64,000 nucleotides of DNA from Psychroserpens mesophilus (GCF_000826645.1 NZ_JXJP01000003.1:372001-436000), one strand, 5' to 3'. Positions 53,643 to 63,009 are shown, numbered from the stretch's first letter. Made by a program: numbers and translations. Notes: generated by a model not told the origin, from the letters alone.

Positions 53643-56085
53643 TGGTTCTTTTTTTAAACGCAACAAAAAATCCACCAAGTACTAATATTCCGAATAAGAT
53701 GGAACTTGCTAATGCTATACTGCTTCCAGTTTTTACAACTTGTGGTTCAAATTTAAATTCGATGGTGTGTTCTCCAGACGGAATTACCATTCCTCTTAAA
53801 ACATAATTTACACGTTGATGAGATACTTCCTGTCCATCTAAATAAGCTTGCCAGCCTTGATCGTAGAACATTTCTGAAAATACAGCAAAACCTTCATTTG
53901 GGTTTGAAGTGTTATATTTTAGATAATTCGGCTTGTATTCTGTTAATTTGATAGTTGCAGTGGAATCAACTATATATTGTTTTGTGCTCAATAATTCAGA
54001 TGTTGTAACTGCTTTAACAGCTGTATTTAAACTATCCAGAGCTTTTATTTCTGCATTAGCAGAGCCAACATTTTCTAAATCATTGATAAACCACGCATTT
54101 CCATTTGCGTCTTCATTGGTATAAGGAAACACCTGACCTTCTTCTTCTGCAATGATGTATTTTGTATTAAGCATATTTAGTACATTCATATTATTTCTGG
54201 CAATATGAAAATCGTACAATTCATCAAAACGTTTTAGTTTTGCAGCATGATAACCATTCAATGAATTATGAAAATACGCTGCTCTTGCTGGAGCTCTACT
54301 GCCTTCCGAAGAGAAATCTAAAACTCTAAAATGACCTTTGTCTTTCAAAATTTCCTTATCTGCGGCATTTGCCTGATATGGCTTTTTAACTTTGAGAGCT
54401 GAAACAAAATTATCGCTGTTTACATAACGTCTGTCAACTCCTACCAAATCAAATACAAGCAAAGCAGCAAACACAACAATCACTAAAGTTTCAGAAAGTT
54501 TTTTTCTTAAAAACATAAAAATTGTTCCGGCAGATAATAGTACTAAAACAAGTGTTCTTAAGGTGTCTTGAGCAAAAAAGGATTTTCGGTCCTCTCGTAA
54601 TGCTTCAACAAACGCTTCACCAAATTGTCCGTAAGCCTGTCTGTAATACCCATCATTTCCACCAACAAAATCAACACCCATAAAACCAAGCGACGATTTA
54701 AACAATAAGAATATTAGAGCAATACCACCAGTTATTATGGCCGAATACTTTAAAGCTCTCAATTTGTCTTCGTCCTTTTCAAATTGATTAAACAATCGTG
54801 ATAATCCGAAAATAGCCAGGACTGGTATACATAATTCTAATATGACCTGAATAGAACTTACAGCTCTGAACTTGTTGTATAATGGCACATAATCAATGAA
54901 GAAATTAGTAATAAAGGCAAATGGCTCGCTATCGCCATAAGATAAAATTAGGGATACTAAACTTCCTCCTACCAGCCACCATTTCAATCGACCTTTAACT
55001 AAAAAAAGTGCAAATACAAATAAAAATAATACAACTGCGCCAACATAAGCTGGAGCTTCAACAATAGTTTGATTTCCCCAATATGTAGGTGTGTTTTTTG
55101 TTTCGTTTAATGCTTCAATAGGACTAGCACCAATTCCGGTGAAAAATTTATACATTTCCGAATCTTTGCCAACATCTTCTCCACTTCCACCTCCTAGGAA
55201 TCTAGGAATATACAAGTTAAACGTTTCTAAAATTCCGTAGCTGTATTCGGTAATATAATCTCTACTCAAACCTGAAGTAATTTCTCGTGGAGAACCATCT
55301 GGATTGATAGTTAATTCACTCTTACCACGTGTACTTTCTTTAACGTACTCTTGAGTTGCTAACACATTAGTGGCATTTAAGGCTACTGAGAGAATTGCTG
55401 CAACAACCAGTATTCCTAACGATCTGAAAAAATGTGGTAGTAGCTTTTTCTTATAGGCATCAATAAGATACGCGATACCTAAAACAATGACTAATAGCAT
55501 TAAATAATAAGTCATCTGAAAGTGGTTGGCACAAATTTCAAGTCCTAAAGCAACGGTCGTTAATAGAAATCCAAATATATATTTTTTACGGAATGTTAGT
55601 ATGATACCACTTAACACTAAAGGCATATATGCTATAGCATGAGCCTTACTATTATGACCAACTCCAAGGATGATTATGAGATACGTAGAAAACCCAAATG
55701 CCAAGGCTCCCAATGCAGCTAATTTGTAATCAACTTTTAATACAAGTAATAATATGTAAAAACTTAAAAAATAGATGAATAGATAATCTGCTGGTCTAGG
55801 TAAAAACCGAAGAGTTAGGTCTAATTTTTTAATGTAATTGTGTGGGTATTTTGCACCCAATTGATAGGTAGGCATGCCTCCAAAAGCGCTGTTGGTCCAA
55901 TAAGTTTCCTGACCCGTTTGTGAATTAAAATCTTTCTGTTGTTGCGCCATACCAGTGTAATGCATGATATCACTTTGAAAGATTTGTTTGCCTTGTAAAA
56001 CAGGACTAAAATATGCTAAAGAAATAACCACAAAACCAATTAGAACTAAAAGGTGTGGCAGATTTTTTTTGAAAGATAATGGCAT
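53629..56085 (-). CDS. YfhO-family membrane protein (GT-C-like)
   Basis: 818 residues, about 13 membrane helices in the first 530 residues, a periplasmic domain, and a final membrane helix near the C-terminus. FQSDIMHYTGMAQQQKDF near residues 38-55 and GGMPTYQLG match the YfhO family, thought to transfer sugars to surface polymers. Its role here fits the adjacent glycosyltransferase and flippase. Start is ATG 56085. Confidence 0.85.
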   Translation of the reverse strand: MPLSFKKNLPHLLVLIGFVVISLAYFSPVLQGKQIFQSDIMHYTGMAQQQKDFNSQTGQETYWTNSAFGGMPTYQLGAKYPHNYIKKLDLTLRFLPRPADYLFIYFLSFYILLLVLKVDYKLAALGALAFGFSTYLIIILGVGHNSKAHAIAYMPLVLSGIILTFRKKYIFGFLLTTVALGLEICANHFQMTYYLMLLVIVLGIAYLIDAYKKKLLPHFFRSLGILVVAAILSVALNATNVLATQEYVKESTRGKSELTINPDGSPREITSGLSRDYITEYSYGILETFNLYIPRFLGGGSGEDVGKDSEMYKFFTGIGASPIEALNETKNTPTYWGNQTIVEAPAYVGAVVLFLFVFALFLVKGRLKWWLVGGSLVSLILSYGDSEPFAFITNFFIDYVPLYNKFRAVSSIQVILELCIPVLAIFGLSRLFNQFEKDEDKLRALKYSAIITGGIALIFLLFKSSLGFMGVDFVGGNDGYYRQAYGQFGEAFVEALREDRKSFFAQDTLRTLVLVLLSAGTIFMFLRKKLSETLVIVVFAALLVFDLVGVDRRYVNSDNFVSALKVKKPYQANAADKEILKDKGHFRVLDFSSEGSRAPARAAYFHNSLNGYHAAKLKRFDELYDFHIARNNMNVLNMLNTKYIIAEEEGQVFPYTNEDANGNAWFINDLENVGSANAEIKALDSLNTAVKAVTTSELLSTKQYIVDSTATIKLTEYKPNYLKYNTSNPNEGFAVFSEMFYDQGWQAYLDGQEVSHQRVNYVLRGMVIPSGEHTIEFKFEPQVVKTGSSIALASSILFGILVLGGFFVAFKKRTNESA

Positions 56086-56113
56086 GGAATAGAATTATCA
56101 ATGAACCCGAAAT

Positions 56114-56392
56114 TTACTCAATTTCTTCGTAATCTACATATTCACCAACACTTTTATCTGAAGTTTTGTGTTGCTGTGGAACTTTATCAATAACTGTTTC
56201 TCCTTCTTTATGTTTGGTATTCTGATGCTGTTGTTGTTGAAACTGACCTCCAAATTTTTCTTGCATTTTTTTAGACATATACCTTAAGAAATATGGTGCT
56301 AAAAGGCGTGACAAAATTTTAATCCCATAATATACCAATAGAATGATTAAAATAGTTCTAAAAAAACCCACGAATGATGCTGTTTGTAACAT
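56114..56392 (-). CDS. DUF4834 family protein
   Basis: 92 residues from ATG 56392 (MLQTASFVGFFRTI). One membrane helix (about 8-30), then LLAPYFLRYMSKKMQEKF, a hallmark of DUF4834, and a Gln/Lys-rich tail ending EYVDYEEIE. The open frame to 56428 is not used because it starts mid-hydrophobic segment. First gene of the minus-strand polysaccharide operon; function unknown. Confidence 0.8.
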   Translation of the reverse strand: MLQTASFVGFFRTILIILLVYYGIKILSRLLAPYFLRYMSKKMQEKFGGQFQQQQHQNTKHKEGETVIDKVPQQHKTSDKSVGEYVDYEEIE

Positions 56393-56469
56393 AAATAGAT
56401 ATTTCAACAAAAATACAATTATAAGCATTTAAAAACAGTTTTAAATACTTAAAAAAAATATAAAATCTC

Positions 56470-56477
56470 TATATTTG
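56470..56477 (+). promoter_or_regulatory. TAnnTTTG promoter element for the gene at 56495
   Basis: TATATTTG, 17 bases before the ATG. Confidence 0.6.
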
Positions 56478-56494
56478 AATTAAATCAAAAGCCT

Positions 56495-57481
56495 ATGAAT
56501 TTCATCAAAGTATACTTTACCTTACTCCTAGTTTTCGTTTCTCATTCTGTTTTTGCACAATATACCGAAGTTATTAATTCTAACAGACCAGGAGTATCTA
56601 GAAGTGCTTTTTCTGTTGGAACTAACGTTGCCCAGATTGAAGTTGGTCCTTACATTATCAAAGAGGAACATACACCTTTAAAGTATGATGTGTCTGGTTT
56701 TGGAGTAGATTTTGCTGCGCGTTACGGATTACTTTTTGAGGAATTAGAAATCAATATTGAAGGAATTTATCAAAATGATACTTGGACGGACAATAGAGGT
56801 TTTTTAGTTGAAGAACGTAAGCGTTCAAATTTTAAGAATTTTGCAATTGGAGCAAAATATCTCGTATATGATCCTTATAAAAATGCAGAAGATGAAAAAC
56901 CTAATTTATACAGTTACCATGCCAACAGATCATTTAAATGGAGCTCTTTAATTCCTGCAGTTGCTGTGTATGCTGGAGCAAATTTTGACACCAAGATGAA
57001 TTCATACTTACCACCAGGCATAGAAGGTTTCAGTCCTAAAGTCATGATCGCTACTCAAAATAATTTCTCGGGTGGTTGGGTATTTGTAATGAACCTAATA
57101 AAAGATAGAATTGGAACTGACTTTTCTGAATTTCAATACATTCTAACTTTAACACACTCTTTCAATCCTCAATGGGTTATTTTTGCTGAAACTCAAGGCA
57201 TCGATAGTGAATATTATGCCGATAATTTATTTCGTTTTGGTGGTGCGTATTTATGGAGTAAGGACTTTCAACTTGATACAGCATTAACTTTAAACACAAA
57301 AGATACACCTTCAGTTTTTAGTGTGAATTTAGGCATCTCCTACCGACTTGACTTTCACAAAGACAAAGAAATGGATAATGGAAATTCTAAAGAGGATGCA
57401 GACAATCGAAAGCCTAAAAAGAAAAAGAAAAAAAAGAAGAAAAAAGATGATGTTGACTTTGACGATGATGGAAGTATTTAA
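56495..57481 (+). CDS. outer-membrane beta-barrel-type protein with poly-Lys tail
   Basis: 328 residues. Signal peptide 1-21 (ends VFAQ). NSNRPGVSRSAFSVGTNVAQIEVG and many alternating strands (RYGLLFEELEINIEGIY; GGAYLWSKDFQLDTALTLN) suggest a transporter or 'phenol MetA-pathway'-type beta-barrel of the outer membrane. The last 40 residues are hydrophilic, with ten consecutive Lys before DDVDFDDDGSI, presumably after the barrel. The run is encoded by an A-rich tract prone to slippage. Confidence 0.75.
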   Translation: MNFIKVYFTLLLVFVSHSVFAQYTEVINSNRPGVSRSAFSVGTNVAQIEVGPYIIKEEHTPLKYDVSGFGVDFAARYGLLFEELEINIEGIYQNDTWTDNRGFLVEERKRSNFKNFAIGAKYLVYDPYKNAEDEKPNLYSYHANRSFKWSSLIPAVAVYAGANFDTKMNSYLPPGIEGFSPKVMIATQNNFSGGWVFVMNLIKDRIGTDFSEFQYILTLTHSFNPQWVIFAETQGIDSEYYADNLFRFGGAYLWSKDFQLDTALTLNTKDTPSVFSVNLGISYRLDFHKDKEMDNGNSKEDADNRKPKKKKKKKKKKDDVDFDDDGSI

Positions 57482-57493
57482 GATTGAAACTAT

Positions 57494-58612
57494 ATGATTA
57501 CAGTTAAAGAAATTCAATCTAAAAAAGACCTGAAGCTATTTGTAAAGTTTCCTTTTAAACTCTACAAAGATTCTAAATATTGGGTACCTCCTATTATTAG
57601 TCAGGAATTACAAACCTTTGATAAAAAGAAAAACCCAATCTTTCAAGATGCCGAGGCTCGCTTTTTTTTGGCCTACAAAAACAATGAAATTGTTGGACGT
57701 GTTGTAGCTATAATTAACTGGTTAGAAGTTGATGGACAAAACCAAAGAAAAATGCGGTTTGGCTGGTTTGATTTTATTGATGATTTAGAGGTATCAAAAG
57801 CATTGCTAGAAGAAGTTGAAACTATTGGAAAAGCTCATAAACTAGATTACACAGAAGGACCTGTAGGATTTTCAAACTTAGACAAAGTAGGCGTCATTAC
57901 TGAAGGATTTGATACAATAGCACCTATGGTCACCTGGTACAATCATGCCTATTATGTTAAGCATTACGAAGCCTTAGGCTATCACATTGAAAAAGGTTAT
58001 ATAGAAAGTAAATTTCCATTTTCCAATGTCAATCCGGAAACATTCGCAAAAGCACAAGAGTTAATTAAACGTCGCTACAATTTAAAAGCGTTAAAATTTT
58101 CGAAAACAGAAGAAGTAATGCCTTATGTAGATAAGATGTTTGATTTGTTTAATACAAGTTATGCTTCACTTTCTTCATTTGTGAAAATTACAGACATTCA
58201 AAAAGCGTATTTTAAAAAGAAATTTATAAGTTTTGTAAATCCTGAATACATCAAATTTGTAGTGGATAAAAATGATGATTTAATTGGTTTTGCAATTGTA
58301 ATGCCTGCATTTGCAGAAGCACTACAAAAGGCAAATGGAAAATTATTCCCATTTGGCTTTACACATATTTTAAAAGCTAAAAAGAACAGTAAAGATGTTA
58401 TTTTTTACCTGATAGGCATACATCCAGAATATCAAAACAAAGGTGTTCATGCCGTAATATTTAACGAGTACTACGACATTTTTACTAAAAAAGGTATTCA
58501 GACCTGCTACAGAACACCTGAGCTCGAAGATAACGAAGCTATTCAGAAAATCTGGAAGCATTTCAATCCTGTCGTGTTTAGACGTCGAAAGACCTTCAGA
58601 AAAAATCTTTAA
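57494..58612 (+). CDS. GNAT-like acetyltransferase family protein
   Basis: 372 residues, no leader. FPFKLYKDSKYWVPPIISQEL near residues 19-39 and DAEARFFLAYKNNEIVGRVVAIIN are typical of a large two-domain GNAT-like family. The second half includes LIGIHPEYQNKGVHAVIFNEYYDIF near residues 309-333, equivalent to the acetyl-CoA loop. Starts 12 bases after the barrel gene, so they are co-transcribed. Substrate unknown. Confidence 0.8.
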   Translation: MITVKEIQSKKDLKLFVKFPFKLYKDSKYWVPPIISQELQTFDKKKNPIFQDAEARFFLAYKNNEIVGRVVAIINWLEVDGQNQRKMRFGWFDFIDDLEVSKALLEEVETIGKAHKLDYTEGPVGFSNLDKVGVITEGFDTIAPMVTWYNHAYYVKHYEALGYHIEKGYIESKFPFSNVNPETFAKAQELIKRRYNLKALKFSKTEEVMPYVDKMFDLFNTSYASLSSFVKITDIQKAYFKKKFISFVNPEYIKFVVDKNDDLIGFAIVMPAFAEALQKANGKLFPFGFTHILKAKKNSKDVIFYLIGIHPEYQNKGVHAVIFNEYYDIFTKKGIQTCYRTPELEDNEAIQKIWKHFNPVVFRRRKTFRKNL

Positions 58613-58649
58613 TTTACGTTAAAAGCAATGATTACCAGTTGTTATTTTA

Positions 58650-58657
58650 TATTTTTG
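58650..58657 (+). promoter_or_regulatory. TAnnTTTG element just before an ATG
   Basis: TATTTTTG ends 4 bases before the ATG at 58662, the same arrangement as at 11406. A real -7 element here implies a leaderless transcript. Confidence 0.4.
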
Positions 58658-58661
58658 GAAT

Positions 58662-59321
58662 ATGTCAAAATTTTGTAAATCTTTATTAATTTTCGTTGGT
58701 CTAGTTTCATCTCTTTACTTTAATTCTCATGCGCAAGACTTAGCAATAGTAAAGTATAAAGGTGGAGGTGATTGGTATAGCAATCCAACAGCGCTTCCTA
58801 ATTTAATTAATTATTGCAACGCCAACATAAACACTAAAATGAATCCTAAACCGGAAACTGTTGATGTTGGTAGCATCGATATTTATCAGTTTCCCTTGTT
58901 ACACATGACTGGTCATGGAAATGTTTTTTTTAGTGATGAAGATGCTGAAAACCTTCGCAATTATTTGATATCTGGTGGCTTTCTGCATATTGATGACAAT
59001 TATGGTATGCAGCCTTATATTATAAAGGAATTAAAAAAAGTCTTTCCGAATCAGGAACTGGTTGAATTACCTGCCAATCATGAGATTTTTTATAGTGCTT
59101 ATACATTTGCAGATGGTTTACCGAAAATTCATGAACACGATGGGAAACGACCTCAGGCTTTTGGCTTATTCCATGAAAGCAGAATGGTATTGCTATTTAC
59201 TTTTGAAAGCGATCTAGGCGATGGCTGGGAAGATCCTGAAGTACATAATGATCCTCCAAGCGTTAGAGAAAAAGCGCTGCAAATGGGAGCCAATATTGTC
59301 AAATATGCTTTTGAGAATTAA
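58662..59321 (+). CDS. DUF4159 domain protein
   Basis: 219 residues. Signal peptide 1-24 (SHAQ). Mature protein is one DUF4159 domain: DLAIVKYKGGGDWYSNPTAL, PLLHMTGHGNVFFSDEDAENLRNYLISGGFLHIDDNYG and HEIFYSAYTFADGLPKIHEHDGK. The fold resembles the glutamine-amidotransferase-like domain used by gliding-related and other surface-associated proteins in this phylum. Exported, probably periplasmic. Function unknown. Confidence 0.85.
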   Translation: MSKFCKSLLIFVGLVSSLYFNSHAQDLAIVKYKGGGDWYSNPTALPNLINYCNANINTKMNPKPETVDVGSIDIYQFPLLHMTGHGNVFFSDEDAENLRNYLISGGFLHIDDNYGMQPYIIKELKKVFPNQELVELPANHEIFYSAYTFADGLPKIHEHDGKRPQAFGLFHESRMVLLFTFESDLGDGWEDPEVHNDPPSVREKALQMGANIVKYAFEN

Positions 59322-59329
59322 ATCTAAGC

Positions 59330-59536
59330 ATGAAAACACACAATTACATATCAAAATTTTTAGCTGTACTAATTACAATCGTATTTGCTTTTGAATCGCT
59401 ACCAGAAATTAACAACCATTCTCATTCTACTGGATTTTCAAACTTTCATCAAGCTCCTTTCAGTAGAGTCTCGTGTTTTTTTGCTGGACCACCAATTCAT
59501 ATGAGTTATGATTGTGGCAAAACGTTTCATTTATAA
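59330..59536 (+). CDS. small exported protein, hypothetical
   Basis: 68 codons between DUF4159 (8-base gap) and the RNA methyltransferase gene, whose ATG follows its stop directly. MKTHNYISKFLAVLITIVFAF looks like a signal sequence, and the rest is His/Ser-rich with two Cys (SRVSCFFAGPP; YDCGKTF). The fit between two real genes supports it, but no homologue can be shown here. Confidence 0.5.
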   Translation: MKTHNYISKFLAVLITIVFAFESLPEINNHSHSTGFSNFHQAPFSRVSCFFAGPPIHMSYDCGKTFHL

Positions 59537-60037
59537 ATGCAACTCGACCACTACTCTACATCATTTACCAAACGCACATTTCCAATCACTTTGGTTTGTG
59601 AAAATGTCACGAATGCTCCAAACGTTGGAAGTTTGTTTAGAACTGCCGATGCTTATGGAGTCGAACAATTAATATTATGTGGTGAGCACATTCCACTCGG
59701 ACGCAAAATGACCAAAACCTCAAGAGCTACTGAGAAGTCGGTAAATTATAAAATATCAGAGAATATTCTTGATGAAGTCAGTCAGCTAAAAACAGAAGGT
59801 TATCAAATCATTGCGCTTGAAATCACCAATAAGAGTAAGCCGATTCACACCTTTAAATTTTCAACAAAGCAACCTATTGCTCTTATTATTGGTGATGAGA
59901 ATTTTGGTGTTTCTGAAACTATACTTCACTTGTGTGACAACGTAATTCATGTTGAAATGTATGGTCAAAATAGTAGTATGAATGTCGTTCAGGCAACCAC
60001 TGTAGCTTTATATGAAATAAGCAATCAATTCTTATAA
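59537..60037 (+). CDS. TrmH/SpoU-family RNA 2'-O-methyltransferase
   Basis: 166-residue SPOUT enzyme. Motif 1 NVTNAPNVGSLFRTADAYGV at residues 24-43, motif 2 LIIGDENFGVSETIL near residues 116-130, and motif 3 VEMYGQNSSMNVVQATTVALYEI form the SAM-binding knot. It is expected to methylate a ribose of tRNA or rRNA. No N-terminal RNA-binding extension. The exact site is not known. Confidence 0.92.
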   Translation: MQLDHYSTSFTKRTFPITLVCENVTNAPNVGSLFRTADAYGVEQLILCGEHIPLGRKMTKTSRATEKSVNYKISENILDEVSQLKTEGYQIIALEITNKSKPIHTFKFSTKQPIALIIGDENFGVSETILHLCDNVIHVEMYGQNSSMNVVQATTVALYEISNQFL

Positions 60038-60058
60038 CAGTTTTTATATCTTTAGATT

Positions 60059-61147
60059 ATGAATTCAAAAATCATCGCTAACGGAATATTAAGAGCTTTT
60101 GCTGTGTTAATTGGCATTAGCTTGGTTCTTCTCTTTTTATATAAAATTCAATCTGTAATTGTATATATAGCCATTGCAGCTGTAATTTCACTTATTGGAA
60201 GACCTATAATCCTATTTTTGAGACATAAATTAAAATTTAATAACACGTTAGCTGTTATTGTTACAATGGTGTTTTTTATTGCCTTATTTTTAGGACTCAT
60301 TAGAATGTTTATACCTCTAATAGTTGAACAAGGTCAAAATCTATCACTTTTAGATATTGACCAACTTCAAAATAACGCCGAAAATCTATATTCTGAAATC
60401 ATTACTTATTTTGACCTTAGTAAGGTAGATGTTGAACAATCTATAAAAGAGTCTGGAATGCTTTCTAAACTAGACTATTCAATCATTCCTAATTTTTTAA
60501 ACACCTTTATTGGTGGTCTTGGAGAATCTATAATTGGTCTGTTTTCTGTATTATTTATTTCATTTTTCTTCCTAAAAGATAGCAGACTTTTTGAAACCGG
60601 AATTATCACATTCATACCAGAATCTAAAGAATCTAGATGGAAAAAGTCTTCTGAAAAAATAAAAGATTTACTATCCAGATACTTTGTTGGTTTGATTTTT
60701 CAAATTTTAATTCTATTTATTATTTATACCATAGTCCTTTTAATTTTTGGAATAGAAAACGCCATAGTCATAGCCTTTTTATGTGCACTAATAAACCTTG
60801 TACCTTATGTTGGGCCATTGGTTAGTGGTGTTTTAATGGTTGTATTAACCATGTCCAGCAATCTGGGTGAAAGTTTTAGTGATGTAATTTTACCCAAAAC
60901 AACCTACGTAATGATTGGATTTATCATGGCCCAATTAGTAGATAATTTCTTTAGCCAGCCTTTTATATTTTCCAAAAGCGTAAAGTCTCATCCTCTCGAA
61001 ATATTTTTAGTAATTATCATTGCTGGTTTATTATTCGGAATCATAGGAATGATAGTCGCTGTACCTTCGTACACAGCTATAAAAGTAATACTCAAGGAAT
61101 TTCTTTCAGAAAATAGATTAGTCAAAAAACTCACTAAAGATCTCTAA
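60059..61147 (+). CDS. AI-2E family transporter (YdiK/PerM type)
   Basis: 362 residues with about eight membrane helices. The family marker region GIENAIVIAFLCALINLVPYVGPLVSG near residues 226-253 is present, as are SVIVYIAIAAVISLIGRP and FFLKDSRLFETGI. Inner membrane; relatives transport small molecules or ions or move lipid-related signals, so the substrate is open. Twenty-one bases after the methyltransferase gene. Confidence 0.9.
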   Translation: MNSKIIANGILRAFAVLIGISLVLLFLYKIQSVIVYIAIAAVISLIGRPIILFLRHKLKFNNTLAVIVTMVFFIALFLGLIRMFIPLIVEQGQNLSLLDIDQLQNNAENLYSEIITYFDLSKVDVEQSIKESGMLSKLDYSIIPNFLNTFIGGLGESIIGLFSVLFISFFFLKDSRLFETGIITFIPESKESRWKKSSEKIKDLLSRYFVGLIFQILILFIIYTIVLLIFGIENAIVIAFLCALINLVPYVGPLVSGVLMVVLTMSSNLGESFSDVILPKTTYVMIGFIMAQLVDNFFSQPFIFSKSVKSHPLEIFLVIIIAGLLFGIIGMIVAVPSYTAIKVILKEFLSENRLVKKLTKDL

Positions 61148-61152
61148 TACTT

Positions 61153-62334
61153 TTGAATCAACATATTTTACATAATGAGGTTCAAACGTTTATTAATTCG
61201 CATCTTAATGACGATCTTACTATACTTTTATTGAAAGGACAACAGATTCGAGGTGTAAGCATGAAAGCTATTGTTGAACAAATTGAAGCTAAACAGAAAA
61301 GTAAACATAAATTACCCACATGGTTTCAAACTGAAGGCATATATTTTCCGAATAAGCTAAATATCGAGCAAACGTCTTCAGAAACTACTGCAAAACACAA
61401 AGCTGAATTGATTTCAGGAAATACAATTATTGATATTACTGGCGGATTTGGGATTGATTGTTACTATTTTTCAAAGCAATTCTCTAAAGTAATTTATTGC
61501 GAAATCAACAAAGAGCTTTCAGCAATTGTAGCGCACAATGCACAGTTATTAAAAGCAAAAAGTATTGATTTTGTGCCAGAAGACGGCATTGCTTTTTTAA
61601 AAAAGAGCATTGATTATTTTGATTGGATTTATATTGATCCTTCAAGACGACACGATCAAAAAGGAAAAGTGTTTTTCTTAGAAGATTGTTTACCCAATGT
61701 CCCTGAACATTTGGATATGCTCTTTACAAAAACAGATCAAATTATGGTTAAAACATCGCCTTTGTTAGATTTATCCATCGGACTAAAAGAATTAAAGAAT
61801 GTTGCAACCCTGCATATTGTTTCAGTAAAAAATGAAGTCAAAGAATTATTATGGATTCTAAAAAAAGGGTATTCAGATGCTATCAAAATATGCACAGTTA
61901 ACATTACGAATGACAACAAAGAGCTATTCGATTTTTTTTTAGATGATGAGCAACATGCAGAACCGTCTTATAGCAAGCCACTTACATATTTATACGAACC
62001 AAATGTAGCCATATATAAGTCTGGTGCCTTTAAACTGGTTGCGTCAAAACTAGGTGTTTCTAAACTACATAATAACAGCCATCTTTACACATCTGATCAA
62101 CTTATAAATTTTCCAGGGAGACGTTTTAGAATAGATAATGAATTACCCTATCACAGAAAACGTTTAAAAAAAGAATTGACTACAAAAGCTAATATTACAT
62201 CCCGGAACTTTCCTGAAACCGTCCAATCCATTCGCAAAAAACTCAATATTAAAGAAGGAGGTCATACTTACCTCTTCTTTACTACAAATCTTACAAACGA
62301 AAAAATTGTTTTAAAATGTACTAAAGTTGTGTAG
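61153..62334 (+). CDS. class I SAM methyltransferase with THUMP-like C-terminal domain
   Basis: 393 residues. TIIDITGGFGIDCYYFSKQF near residues 91-110 is SAM motif I, and FDWIYIDPSRRHDQKGKVF near residues 156-174 is the D-P-x-R-R catalytic region found in a Bacteroidota family with a THUMP-like C-terminal domain (FPGRRFRIDNELPYHRKRLKK). Probably RNA-directed (inference). Start is TTG at 61153, 5 bases after the transporter stop. Its last 14 bases overlap the convergent lipoprotein gene. Confidence 0.85.
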   Translation: MNQHILHNEVQTFINSHLNDDLTILLLKGQQIRGVSMKAIVEQIEAKQKSKHKLPTWFQTEGIYFPNKLNIEQTSSETTAKHKAELISGNTIIDITGGFGIDCYYFSKQFSKVIYCEINKELSAIVAHNAQLLKAKSIDFVPEDGIAFLKKSIDYFDWIYIDPSRRHDQKGKVFFLEDCLPNVPEHLDMLFTKTDQIMVKTSPLLDLSIGLKELKNVATLHIVSVKNEVKELLWILKKGYSDAIKICTVNITNDNKELFDFFLDDEQHAEPSYSKPLTYLYEPNVAIYKSGAFKLVASKLGVSKLHNNSHLYTSDQLINFPGRRFRIDNELPYHRKRLKKELTTKANITSRNFPETVQSIRKKLNIKEGGHTYLFFTTNLTNEKIVLKCTKVV

Positions 62335-62749
62335 GTACATCAGTATTTAAATTGTTATTCTCATTAATAACAACATCGTATATCATACAGTTATCCATAT
62401 CAATCTTAACTTCCTTTTCAGAAGCAGAAGTGCTAACGATAAATGTTGTAACACCATCTGGAAATGTTAACGTAGGTGATACACCTCCAGCTGGCACACC
62501 GTAGGCATGCGTCATAAGAAGACCGAACTGATCGAATACTTCAAAATCTACTGACAATAAACTGTTGTTAGTTAGTACTGCTTGAGGATCTTGGTTAGAA
62601 CAAAGTTCTTCAAGCATTTCAAAATCAATTATTTCTTCTTGAGAAACTATTGAATCTTCTTGCATTGGTTCTGCTGCTGATTCTACAGAACAATTATAAC
62701 ACGTAGAAATAACAACTGCGCAAGCAATTGCTTTAAGTAGGTTTTTCAT
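62321..62749 (-). CDS. putative lipoprotein, acidic
   Basis: 142 residues. MKNLLKAIACAVVISTCYNC is a lipoprotein leader; the last Cys of the leader (YNCS) or the one three residues earlier may be the lipidated residue. The mature part is acidic with few Lys (EPMQEDSIVSQEEIIDFEML) and a beta-like second half. No family recognised. Convergent with the methyltransferase gene, with 14 bases of overlap at their 3' ends. Confidence 0.65.
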   Translation of the reverse strand: MKNLLKAIACAVVISTCYNCSVESAAEPMQEDSIVSQEEIIDFEMLEELCSNQDPQAVLTNNSLLSVDFEVFDQFGLLMTHAYGVPAGGVSPTLTFPDGVTTFIVSTSASEKEVKIDMDNCMIYDVVINENNNLNTDVPTQL

Positions 62750-62778
62750 TGGTTTGGGGTTTAATGAAAATTATAGAA

Positions 62779-62786
62779 CAAATGTA
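62779..62786 (-). promoter_or_regulatory. TAnnTTTG element for the lipoprotein gene
   Basis: Reads TACATTTG on the minus strand, 29 bases before the ATG at 62749. Confidence 0.55.
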
Positions 62787-62903
62787 GGTTAAATTTTCTC
62801 AATAACAAACAAAATTATCGTCTAAATGTGTATTTTATTCGATGAAATACATATTTAACGATCAAATATCGATGAAATGCACTCATAATTCGACTAAAAA
62901 CAA

Positions 62904-62933
62904 AAAAGACTTAACAATTAAGTTAAGTCTTTT
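62904..62933 (-). terminator. terminator of the tRNA operon
   Basis: AAAAGACTTAAC / GTTAAGTCTTTT, 12-base perfect stem with a short A/T loop, directly after the last tRNA (which ends at 62936 on this strand). Confidence 0.8.
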
Positions 62934-62935
62934 TG

Positions 62936-63009
62936 TGAGCCCGATAGGATTCGAACCTATGACCGCCTCCTTAGAAGGGAGGTGCTCTATCCAGCTGAGC
63001 TACGAGCCC
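62936..63009 (-). tRNA. tRNA-Arg (anticodon TCT)
   Basis: Read on the minus strand. Cloverleaf: acceptor GGGCTCG with CGGGCTC (two G-U pairs), D-arm GCTCAGCTGGATAGAGC, anticodon stem CCTCC/GGAGG with loop CTTCTAA, T-arm ATAGGTTCGAATCCTAT. No encoded CCA. Confidence 0.95.
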
